A stretch of 64,000 bases of DNA from Limnanthes douglasii subsp. nivea. Its lineage: Eukaryota > Streptophyta > Magnoliopsida > Brassicales > Limnanthaceae. This document shows, piece by piece, positions 52,550 to 62,613 of the stretch (position 1 is its first letter; each line of letters starts with the position of its first letter). Where the stretch lies: contig JAUPFV010000001.1 of the NCBI GenBank assembly GCA_036936605.1, positions 118,862,771 through 118,926,770 of the forward strand, given 5' to 3'. The translations under genes and the position numbers were made by a program. Under the pieces are notes generated by a model. The model was not told the DNA's origin. It saw only the letters and a program-made list of their open reading frames with translations, and did no database searches.

Positions 52550-54330
52550 ACAACCCCTTTGAGAATGATCAGACTATTAGTGTTAACAAATAAGAAATCG
52601 ATGAGGCTCTGGCTGAGAGTTTGCGGGTTCGTATTGGTAATAAACTTGAGCCTGCTTTCAAAAGTGCTTTAATTAATTTTTTGCAACATAATATTGATGT
52701 TTTTTTATTAGAACACGAGTGATGTTTTGGGGGTTAGCCTGTCGGTCATCTTTTATAAACATTCCGTCGACAGGAGGGAGAAACAGATCTGATATAAATT
52801 ACCATATTTCTCCTTCAAAAAGACTGAGGCCATCACTCGGGAGGTTGAAAAGCTCATCCGTCTAGGATACACTCCAAAGGTAAAATAGCTAATGTCGGTA
52901 GCAAACCTGGTTCTGGTTAGAAGAAGGGGATTTATAGCGAACGTGCATCGACTTCACAGACCTTAATCAGGTGTGCCGAAATCCTCTCAAACCTATCCTA
53001 GGTGAATACCTTTATCTCTATCTTATAGTTTCAGAATATGCGGTTAGTCGAGTGCTAGTCCGGGAGCTAGGAGTACAGAAACCGGTATATTATGTTAACA
53101 AGACCCCCATTGACGCGGAGACTCGATATCCCAACCTTGAGAAGTCGACCATTGGCATATTTACGGCAGCATATAAAATACGATCGTATTTCTAAGGTCA
53201 CGTTATCATCTTCCGAACTTTATTTCCTTTGAAGAGTGTGTTACAGAAAACAAAATTTTCTAGGCGCTTAACATTGTAGTCGATAGAACTGAAAGAGTAT
53301 GAGATTAAGTATGATCCACGCACCGCGATGAAAAGACAAGCGGTTTCCAATTTCATAGATGATTTTACAAAGGCAAGAAGGTTTGAATAAGGAAGTGATG
53401 AGCCTGAAGGAAGCTCACCATTGGAATGAATAGTGGAAGTCGACGGTGTCTTCACCACACAAGGGGGATGGGTCGGTATTATTTTGATGATATCAAATGG
53501 TGATGAAACCAAGCAAGCTATAAAATTCGACTTCAGAGTAACAAACAACATTGTAAAGTATGAAGCGTTCGTGGGAAGAATAAGACTAGCTTATATTGGT
53601 GGGGAAAGTGCCTTCTGAATTCGTTCTAATTCCGAGTTGGTGATCATGTAGGCGAAAAGACTTCTATGGTGCCAAACATGAAACAACATACGAATACTTA
53701 GAGGCACTCAGGAAATGAGCAACAAAATTATATTGTATCATTTAAGACCAAGTTTTCCGCCTCAACAACTCCATAACTGACCTATTGGCAAATGCGCTCG
53801 CCTCTGGTAACAACCCGCTCGTTCTTTTACAGCATGGCTTTACGCTCGCCACCATTATATCAGATCACCAAATTAGGCTTATAGAAACGAAAAACGATTG
53901 AAGGTAACCATACATGTTGTATTTACGAGATAACACCCTCATAGAGGGTAAGGCAGATGCAAGAGCGTTCAAGTTATGGGCTACAAAGTATACAATACTC
54001 GATGGTATTCTCTACCAAAAGATGTCTACACGGTCTCTACTGCGATGCTTCAGACAACGTGAGGCCTTCAAGGTCTTACAAGGCTTGCATGAGGGGGAGG
54101 TTGAAGCCCATTATAGATATCACATTTTGATTCGATGTTTCGTATTGGCAGGCTACTACTGGCTCAGACTGGTCATTGGTGTCAAAGGGATCGCACAAGG
54201 TTGCCACATCTTCCAAAAGTTTTCCAATACTCATCATCTTCTGAGCGAACCAATGAGTTTTAACCCAACCCTCTTACCCAACAGCGGTTATCATACTAAG
54301 CCACCAAATAGCCCATTACTTTGAAACTTC
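52550..54330 (+). pseudogene. O1 pol remnants: RT, RNase H, archaeal-type RNase H, integrase zinc site
   Basis: RT is reduced to short pieces (KLIRLGYTPKVK-like near 52850). At 52971 it jumps into RNase H: YLIVSEYAVSRVLVRELGVQ, KPVYYVNKTPIDAETRYPNL and EKSTIGIFTAAYKIRSYF. The archaeal-type RNase H follows near 53430 (VEVDGVFTTQGGWVGIILM, FDFRVTNNIVKYEAFVGRIR, RSNSELVIM). The integrase N-terminus is at 53914-54324 (GILYQKMSTRSLLRCF, LHEGEVEAHYRYH, LAGYYWLRLV, GCHIFQKF), with the second Cys of CX2C lost. The two RNase H domains place O1 in the Tat lineage. Confidence 0.7.
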
Positions 54331-54929
54331 AAACACGACAGAACACCTCGTATATGTGTGTATTTGATTGAGGAACGACACGACCATGTCGTATATTTTC
54401 CTAAACTCATGATGGTCGTCTTTTATCCCATATTTTGGAGTTATTTGTTCAAATTATTTGTCCAAATAAGCTACACTTTGCACCACCTCTTTGGAGGGGT
54501 GCTACCGGAGGATGAAGCCTCCTTTGATATTTTTTTTCTTCCACACTATTTTAAGAGTCATATAGAAATTGCATACTGCAAAGAAAAAATATGGCTAATA
54601 AGGATAATAGTAATCACTAAACCTAGTATTGTAGTGAAGAGCTACCAGCGGAAAGGTTCTTACCGTTGAGGGATGCTCATAGAAGACTATTTGTTATAAT
54701 CCATAAATGGAACACAAACTGATTCCCCTATCATTCCTTAAATCAGATACACAAATAGTGAACAAAGTTATAAACAATACAACATACCTATTATAGTGTA
54801 ATTGTTGATTGGAGGGCTGGTGATGCGAAATGATTTTCAAAGGGAACTAATATTTTTTCACAAAACACTCTCCAAATTCTCAAAGGCAACTGCACAATAT
54901 AATTCTCCAACACAAAAAATAGGCAATTT
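54331..54929. other. decayed sequence left of G4
   Basis: No motif was recognised. Some of it may be the decayed integrase core of O1, but I could not find DDE blocks. It ends at the G4 target duplication. Confidence 0.35.
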
Positions 54930-54934
54930 GTAAT

Positions 54935-55050
54935 TGGTGTGGACAATAATTGCCTGAGGGTAGGCTAGTAATTTCAGTTGGTGTTTTATGATGGTGTGTG
55001 GGTGTTAAGTGTTTAGAGTAGAGAGTAGAGAGATAATTAAGCAGCTTGGT
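54935..55050 (-). repeat. G4 3' LTR, truncated
   Basis: Only the last 116 bases of the LTR (minus orientation) remain. It breaks at agcttggt, an 8-base sequence that also occurs in the antisense gene, whose sequence follows directly. Confidence 0.88.
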
Positions 55051-55916
55051 GAATACTTCCTCAACCTCCCAGAGATGACTTTGCAGGGCCTTACATCCCT
55101 CCGAGCAGTTCCAACACGGTCAATTTTAACGGTAAGACTTTTATTGTCTCTAGTGAAAAGGATACCATAGCCCACTCCTTGTTAAGCAATGTGCAGCCGG
55201 TACTTACGTTAGAGAGACAAGTCCGGGGTCAGGCAGACATCATTAAAGAGCTTAAGTCTGAGAAGGAAAAGATGTCGGAAGACCTTCGCACTGCCACCTC
55301 CAATGCTGCCATGTTGAAAGAGGAAAACGAGGAGTTGAAGAGAAGCGAAAAGACAAGCACCACCAAAGTCACCACTTTGGAGGAAACCATCAAAGATCTC
55401 CAGGAGAAACTGTCCGGTCTGGAAAAAGACCTTGCTACCTCAAAGGGAGAAACCAAGGCAAAGGACAAAGTCATCACCAACTTAACTACTGATAAGATTG
55501 CCCTTGAGAATGCAGTGTCCAAGGCTGCCGAAGAGAAAAATACTTTGCTACAGGAGCATGAGGCCAAGATCCAAGCCAAGATCAATGCTTATGCCAACCA
55601 GATGATCAAGAGCGAAGAGCTACTGCTTGAGAAGGTGAGGTCTGACATGGTTCTACTCTTCCATGAAAAGTTTCCGCAGAGGAAGCTGGGGGACTTATGG
55701 CTTTATGTTGAGCCTGAAGACCTCCCATACCACACGATGGCCGAAGGTGACAGGTATGGCTACTCTAGTGGCTCTTCGGATGATGAAGAACATACTGGGG
55801 AGAGGCCAGATGATGAGAAAGACGATCCTAAAGGCAAGAACGTAGATGAAGGGAAAAATGACCCTAAGGGTAAGAAGGTAGACGAAGGTGAGCCATCCTC
55901 AAAGGCTCAACCTTAA
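55051..55916 (+). pseudogene. G4 antisense gene, 3' part
   Basis: Everything before GEYFLNLP is deleted, including the promoter, core and intron. From about 55165 one frame runs to the stop at 55914-55916: LTLERQVRGQADIIKELKSE then a coiled coil (LKEENEELKRS, TKVTTLEETIKDLQEKL, LATSKGETKAKDKVITNLTT), then SDMVLLFHEKFPQRKLGDLW, LYVEPEDLPYHTMAEGDRYG and an acidic Lys-repeat tail ending SSKAQP. It keeps about 30 residues that the G2 copy lost near 34474, which explains the G2 frameshift. It cannot be expressed from its own promoter. Confidence 0.75.
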
Positions 55917-55954
55917 CTTATGATCCACTTAGTTTATTTTTTTTATCCAGACTA

Positions 55955-56070
55955 AAGTCCTTGGAAGGCCAAGGTACTCTTTTTGTAATGGTGTCCGGTA
56001 TCTGACCGGATAGGTTTTTTGTGTTCTACTTTGACCATTTAAAAGTCCTTGGAAGGCCAAGGCAATTTTA
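55955..56070. repeat. two-copy repeat after the G4 antisense gene
   Basis: aaagtccttggaaggccaag occurs twice, as in G2 at 35155-35280. Confidence 0.7.
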
Positions 56071-56307
56071 AGTTATTTATTTCAATGAATATTTCTATTA
56101 TGTGCAACCATCATCTTCTTTCATTGTTTGTTTTACTTTTGCTAGTCGTAGTCTAAGTAGCCTTTAGTTGTTTCATAGTGAGAGTGTTTAAGTTCTCCGG
56201 CTAGAGTTTAAATAGCCCTTAGTTATTTCAATCCGGATAGTATGACAAGGGACAAAACTTTAAAAACACTTAGAAAACATTTCAAGAAGGCATCAAACTT
56301 TATTCAA

Positions 56308-56363
56308 CAGCCCGGACAACTCATTAAAACCTCCCCGTGCCACGAGGGAGGAAAGAGTATGCC
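56308..56363 (-). promoter_or_regulatory. conserved motif downstream of pol (G4 copy)
   Basis: aactcattaaaacctccccg, tgccacgagggaggaaagag, tatgccccc. Same block and position as in G2 and G3. Confidence 0.55.
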
Positions 56364-56419
56364 CCCAAATATTTACATAGATGTTCAAACAAGTAAATAT
56401 TTACACAAGTGCAATTCCA

Positions 56420-57231
56420 AGTACATCCGGAGATGCTCGATATTCCAAGGATGAGTTAGAACTCTGCCATCTTTGTCTTCCAACTAATATGTTCCAGGTT
56501 TAATTCTTTCAACAACCATACATGGACCCTCCCAAGTTGGGGCCAGCTTTCCGAACAGCTTTTCTTTAGTGTGTAAGAAGACCTTCCTTAATACTTTGTC
56601 CCCTGGTTGGAAATCTCTTCTTTTAAATTTGGAAGCAAACCTGCTTCTCATCAAGCCTTGATAGTGTGCAACTCGAAGGTGAGCTTTAACTCGTCTTTCT
56701 TCTATCAAATCAAGTTGACCTCTGATTGCCACCTCGTTAGCGTGTTCGGATACAAATCTTTTGGGTAAGCTCCATTGAGATCTGTGAAGTCAATGCACAT
56801 GCGCCACTTGCCATTCTTCTTTTTTACCAAGATCGGATTGGCAGTCCACAAAGGGTATTGAGCCTCCTTGATGTGCCCCATCTTTGTGAGCCTGTCAACC
56901 TCTTGCACAATGACATCAACCTTTTCTTTGGAAAAAGCTCTTCTTTTTTGAACCACTGGTGCTACGTTTCTCGGGACAGATAGGTGATGTGATAATACTT
57001 CTGATGGAACCCCAGTAACATCAGCATTGCACCAAGCAAAAACGTACTGATGGTTCTTCAAAAATTTTAACATTTCATCTTTCAAAACAGGTGGCATCTT
57101 AGACCCTATCTTGACACTTTTCCATCTTCCAAACAGTGTGTTTCTACCTCTTCAACCGGTATCAATACTCCAGGGGTCTCTCTGGGGTCATCAATTTCAC
57201 CCTCACCCCCAGAAAGGCCCTCAAACTGCTA
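56420..57231 (-). pseudogene. G4 pol: RT start fused to integrase end
   Basis: The frame at 57097-56705 covers the pre-RT region and the RT entry (KKKNGKWRMCIDFTDLNGAY, PKDLYP). At about 56750 it joins the integrase C-terminal part (HANEVAIRGQLDLIEERRVK, RRDFQPGDKVLRKVFLHTKE, WEGPCMVVERIKPGTY) in a different frame. Compared with G2, about 2,470 bases are missing, with gga shared at both ends of the deletion. All catalytic sites of RT, RNase H and integrase are lost. Confidence 0.88.
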
Positions 57232-57740
57232 TTGTTCATTTATACGGACTGCCCCCAGCGTTCGAGGAGCCAGGGCAGTGGCATAACATTCTCTTGAAAT
57301 CTTTTGGCTGCTCCGGACGACTCCAACATGTCCCTGAACACCATATTTCAAGCACTGGTAGACTGTTGAAGCCACTGCATGCATCCTAGAGAGCCAAGAC
57401 CTTCCTAGAATAGCATTATAGCAAGTGGGAAAATCCACCACAATAAAGAGTATTCTGACCATTTTCTTGAAAGGGCCCTTGCCCAATAACACTTCTTCTT
57501 CGAACTCTCCGATCACATCTGTTGAGCTGCCTGTAAAGCATGATTGACCTGTCCGAACTCTGAATTACAGCTGGATTTTTCATTCTCTTGTATGTGGTTA
57601 AGAAAAGGATATTGGCTGAGCTTCCAGTATCCACCAGGATTCGTCTTATGTCATTGCCCCCTATAGATGCTCCTATGACAACAGCATCCTCATGAGGGCC
57701 AGCAATGTCTCTTAAATCATCTTCATCAAAAACAATGAAG
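57229..57740 (-). pseudogene. G4 protease
   Basis: The active site DTGSSANILF is intact (57607-57631 on the minus strand). A two-base loss near 57540 shifts frame where G2 reads VGFTGSS. The second frame runs IGEFEEEVLLGKGPFKKMVR to RINEQ and stops at TAG 57229-57231, as in G2. Confidence 0.8.
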
Positions 57741-59653
57741 GGGAACTAGTTTTGTGACTGATAGGAAGTCATGCCCCCTTCTAGCTGGGAGGCTAAAGTA
57801 TGAACATGCCTCTTCCTCGAAGAAGCAGTAGGAGTTGTCATAGTGTCCCCTCCGAAAATTGTAAGTGACTCGAAAAACTTAATGAGCCCGGAGACCGACC
57901 TAGAGCATTCCTCAATTGCACCCACTCTATTTCGAGTTGGATCAGGATCCAAGTACTCAGATTCCACGTCAAACCTTTCAATTATAACCATGGCTCCCTC
58001 CGGAGCAACATTACTTGGACCAACCCGGTGAGTGTTGTCAGGCCTGTTGCCTCCTCTTCTTTTGACGTAAGCCCCCAGCTTTCCCCTCTCAATCAAGTTT
58101 TGAACTTCTTGTTTCAATGTTATGCAGTCATCAGTGGTATGACCAATATCATTGTGTTATTGGAAAAAAAAGTTATTGCGATGCTCTCTGGGAGACTGCA
58201 GTGTTGCCGGTCTCCGGTAATGCACATCTTCCTTCGTTTTATCAAAAATAGTGGGCACACTTTCTTTTAACTCTGCGAACCACTCCGGTTGGACCCATGG
58301 CCCTCTCTTGTTTATGGATTGCTGACTTTGAGCAGGAGCAGCTGGCTGAGACTGAGCTTTTGCCCTACCATGCCCCTGTTCGGTCTCTCTTGCTTTGTTC
58401 CCGGACCGATTCTGATTGGGATTTGGTGCCACTGGGGTAGACCTCACCTGCCTGTGCACCCTGTTTTTCTTCGTTTCATCAACATTTATTTGTTTGCCAA
58501 CCTGATTCAGCAACCCTCCTCATGTCATGGCCTTCTTTTTTGTCACTGAATCAGCTAGATTGCCTGGGTTCAAACCCTGTCTCAGGGATGCTATTGCTAC
58601 CTGTTCGAAGCAATCAGCCAACCCATTCTTGGTGTTCACAAAACGTCTTATATATTCTTTCAAGGACTCATTTGGTTCATGGGCACAATTGATTATTGTG
58701 TCTCCATTGCCCTTTAGCTCTTTACTCCCTACAAACTGCCTTCGAAAGGCTACCCAAAAAGTATCAAAATCTTTAATACAACCCTGAGGCAGGCTGCTGT
58801 ACCATTTTAGAGCACTCCCCGTGAATGATTGGGAGAATTCCCTACAGAGCAGTTTATCATCGTCGTCAAAGTTCATCATGAAGTTTTTAAATTTCTCCAA
58901 ATGGTTGTCCGGATCAGTACTGCCATCGTACTTCTCTATTTTGGTGCTGTCAAACCTCTTGGGGAGGTTTCCGGATAGAATTTTAGAAGAAAACGGAGAT
59001 TGCCTCCAATTCCTTCCACGACTGAACACAATACCTTCATTAGGAGTTGCAAAGATACCTGGTTCATCGTGAAAAGCGAAGGGATCCATCAGCATCTTGT
59101 CCATATGCCTCCGGTTATGAGATGATCCCTTACCAATATGCCTCTTCATCCTTCCTTGTCTATCCCTTTTTCTTGAATATTTTTTAATCTGCTTTTGTTT
59201 CTTTCTGGTTCGACCCTCATCGCTGCTAGAGGACAATGATTTTTCAACTCCCTCACTGTCCGAAGAGCTATTAGAAGATTCGGAGCTTGAGTTAGAACTC
59301 TCCACTAGCTTAGACCGGTGAGACTTTTTGGAACTGACATGAGTCTTTTTGGTGCTCACATGGGTCTTCGAAGACTCATGCTCTCTGGGGTTATCGGTGT
59401 GATGAGCAGCTGATGCTTTGGACTTTTCTTTCACGCCCATCTTGGCCTTTTCAGCCCTCAGAGCTTCTATTTCACCCTTTAGCCTATCACGCTCTTCGAT
59501 AGTGTATTCATCGTTCTCTCCCACCACTTCGAGCAAAGTTGTGGTATTTTTGGATTGTCCGGATTCATTCGGACAGATTTTTTCTAAGCTGGTTTTGAAT
59601 GCTTGATCAGGCACCTTCTTCTCCCACTGTGGTCGCCAATTTGGTGTGGACAA
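57740..59653 (-). pseudogene. G4 gag
   Basis: A 377-residue frame starts in the last bases of the LTR (MSTPNWRPQWEKKV) and reads through the primer site into gag: EYTIEERDRLKGEIEALRAE, a Ser/Lys-rich region, then the core (LKWYSSLPQGCIKDFDTFW, LKEYIRRFVNTKNGLADCFE, LRQGLNPGNLAD). It stops at TGA 58520-58522, where G2 has Trp. It then resumes as LLNQVGKQINVDETKKNRV and ends at FFFQ-stop, so the zinc knuckle has lost its first Cys and Tyr (remaining HNDIGHTTDDC). A last part (58117-57746) matches G2. Three breaks. Confidence 0.88.
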
Positions 59654-60068
59654 TAATTTCCTGAGGGTAGGCTAGTAATTTCAGTTGGTGTTTTATGGTG
59701 GTGTGTAGGTGTTAAGTGTTTAGATTAGAGAGTAGAGAGATAATTAAGCAGCTTGGTAGCAGTTAATTCTCATTACCCACAGTTAATGCAGGTGGTTGGG
59801 TATTTATACCCTGATGTTTGGGCCCTTATGGGCTTTCGGGTCATGTTTAATGGACCCGGGTCATGTTCAAAGACCCATGAGCTCTAAGTAGGAGAGCAAG
59901 TAGCTTAGTCAAGAAGTGTTTAGGTTTTTTAGTACTTTTGTCATAGTTCGAACAGTCTTATGGTCATAGTGTTTAAAATTATCTGTGCGGTTCGTGTGAT
60001 CTTTCCGGTCCGGAGGCCTTGGACCGATCTGTCCTTGTCCGGAGAGCGTGCAGAATTCGGACTCATCA
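59642..60068 (-). repeat. G4 5' LTR
   Basis: This 427-bp LTR starts TGATGAGTCCGAATTC and ends in TTGTCCACACCA on the minus strand, followed by the primer site AATTGGCGACCACAGTGGG (59623-59641). It resembles the G2 LTR except in the U3 part nearest its 5' end. Confidence 0.9.
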
Positions 60069-60073
60069 GTAAT

Positions 60074-62150
60074 AACCCTCATAAATCTTTTTGTTAAGTC
60101 TATTATATATGTCTTTGTTGGTTTATATAGTGTTTCCAACTATTTTTTGACTTAAAAAGCTATAAAAATATAATAATTACTTACCAAATGTGAAATATGA
60201 AACAATAAAAAATCTGCAAAATGCAAAACAATATCGAGTATAAAATGTCAATTGTGAAACACTTCTAACTACCAAATGTGATATGCGAAACATTTTTAAC
60301 TAACAAATATGAAATGAAAAATATACTTAACTACGACATACAAAATGAGAAATATTTGATAACAACCAAATGCAAAATATGAAACGTGAAACATTTCTAA
60401 TTACCAAATATGAGATGCGAAATATTCCTAACTACAAAATGCAAAATGCAAAATAGATGCTTACATTTTATTTTTTCAGTAATCTCTTCAGATTTATGTT
60501 CTGTGTTTTTAAATGATACAGTTTGTGAGTCTTATGCACAAAAAGTTTCTTCTTATTTTTTGTGACTCTTTTACTAGTTTTTCATGATGTTGAGTATACA
60601 TTAAGAAGACTAATAGAATCAGTTGTATAGACACATCATTTACTAATTGATCTTCTCCAGTTCTAAGATAATTGGTTATTTCCTCATAAGAACACGAGAT
60701 ACAAAACAGGTGTGAAATATGAAACATTACTAAAATGAACTAAGAAACGCAAAACTCTAAGTAAATGATAAATGAAAAATAACTAAAAAACAAAATGAAA
60801 AATGGGAAACAAATAAAAACCAATTACATAACACCAAATTCATACCTTGATTTTCTTATTCGGAATTTATGATGGTCGTTTGTTGCATTATCTTCCTTGA
60901 AGAGTATCATAAAAATAAGTTTATATTATACTTTATGTTGTTTCATCTTCTGAATATCTAGGTTGGAATATTTTGGAGGTAAATGATATTATCTCGTCAT
61001 CGTGCTTCAACCCAAATATGGTTTTTACATATTTGGTTATTAATTTTACAAATTGTAAACCTAATATGACCATATGTCTTAATTATTTTTATAATTAAGT
61101 CTCAATGTTTCTAAGTAGTGATTTATCATTCCGCAAATAATATATAAGCTTAAAGAGATGGTAGAATGAGGTTTTTCTTCTTGCTTTGATATGAACCTCT
61201 TTTATTTGTTTTCTATTTTTTAATAAGGGAATAAAGACTTAATCTAAATTAAAAAACTCTGAATATGTTACCTACCTAAATGTGAAATACAAAATATAGG
61301 TTAATATTAAATTCAAAACATGAATCAGTAGATAACTAAATGTGGAATGGTAAACAAGTTGAAATTAAACTAAAAATAAAAAACTAGTTGAAATTAAAGT
61401 GAGCCACGACAAAACACAAATAATATAGAATAAAAAACAAGTAGACAACTAAATGTAAAATGTGAAACGAATATAAAGTGGACTGAGAAATGTAAACATA
61501 AGTACATGCGAAATGTAAAACAAAGTTTAGCAATGAAATGTGAAATTCAAAACAACCATATTGACCAACTTTCAACCATTCAAAAAATCTTGAACCAAAA
61601 TACAACTTACAAAACAACATATAATGGATATATTTCTATATTTTTAATCATTGAGACTGAAACATGGTTCCACAAATCTGATTTTTTTTTTATATTTTCC
61701 AACCTTGTTTCAATCAAAATTAAAAATTGAAATCTTGAAACTAACAAAATTGAGTCAAATGCCTAGAAATGATCTACTAATATCATTTGAAACTAATAAA
61801 TAAGTATATTACTTGACTCAAAAATATTATCCAAAGAAAAGGAAATACGAAGGTTTGAAATAAAGTCTCGTTTGAGTTTTGAGGAATGGGGACAGTTTAT
61901 ATTGGAGGTAAAAGTAGTCATTTTCTTGTTAGTTTGAGTTCTGATTGTTGCATGTTTTGATAAAAAAAAGTGAACTATTGAGAGAGAAATGATAGGCTGC
62001 GTGTTTTGAGAGATAAATGAGAAGCACAAAATTGAATAACTAATTTTAAAAATTAGTTTATGCGAAGGATAATATTATTGGTATAAAATATGGTCAAAAT
62101 ATCTATTAGTGATCTTTATATTTTTTGGATACTGATTTTTTAAATACTGA
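60074..62150. repeat. low-complexity region with repeated aaatgtgaaa-type words
   Basis: Between about 60170 and 60460, and again at 60710-60820 and 61280-61560, words such as ccaaatgtgaaatatgaaac and actaccaaatgtgatatgcg recur at irregular spacing of roughly 30-50 bases. This looks like a decayed minisatellite. No coding motif was seen in the rest. Confidence 0.5.
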
Positions 62151-62613
62151 CTTGTAACATAAATGTTTATGTGTGTTATTAGGTAACTGACCATTTAATG
62201 AATACAACATCCAAATATAAATATTATATGATATAAAATAGGTGAATAGTATATTATGATAAATGTGCATATATATAAATATTTTGCTTTAGTCTAACTT
62301 AATTAAAAGTAATGATAGACAACTATATCATCGGTAGTTTTGGACTAATTTTAGACAAAAAGATATGATAGTTTGTTATATGATTTGTGGGTTTGGCCTA
62401 ACTTAGACAAAAGTTGAATTTTTGTGAATGGTCAAATCTTTTATCATCAAATTCATGCAATTAAATGGTGAAAACTTATATATTCATATCTACTGTTGTC
62501 ATCATCATTTGTTTTCTCCACTCAAATCTTCACTCTAAATAAAATTGATTTTACCTTATGTTCCACTCAAATAAATATTATTTGATTAATCAAATTGGAA
62601 AAACAACTCATCA
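62151..62613 (+). mobile_element. possible LTR end before a Gypsy primer site
   Basis: The sequence ends actcatca directly before attggccccgtctgtggaaa (62614-62633), a form of the Gypsy primer site ttggcgccgtctgtgggaa. The left edge of the LTR is unknown, since no second copy is in the window. Confidence 0.35.

Larger units (their letters stand above)
54935..60068 (-). mobile_element. G4: deleted Tat-lineage Gypsy element related to G2
   Basis: The element is bounded by the 5-bp target duplication gtaat (54930-54934 and 60069-60073). The 5' LTR is 427 bp (59642-60068); the 3' LTR is cut to 116 bp (54935-55050). Inside, on the minus strand, are gag, protease, and the start of RT fused to the end of integrase; on the plus strand is the 3' part of the antisense gene. 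At least two large deletions are visible, both at short shared sequences. Over the 116 bp shared, the LTRs differ at four sites. Confidence 0.92.
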
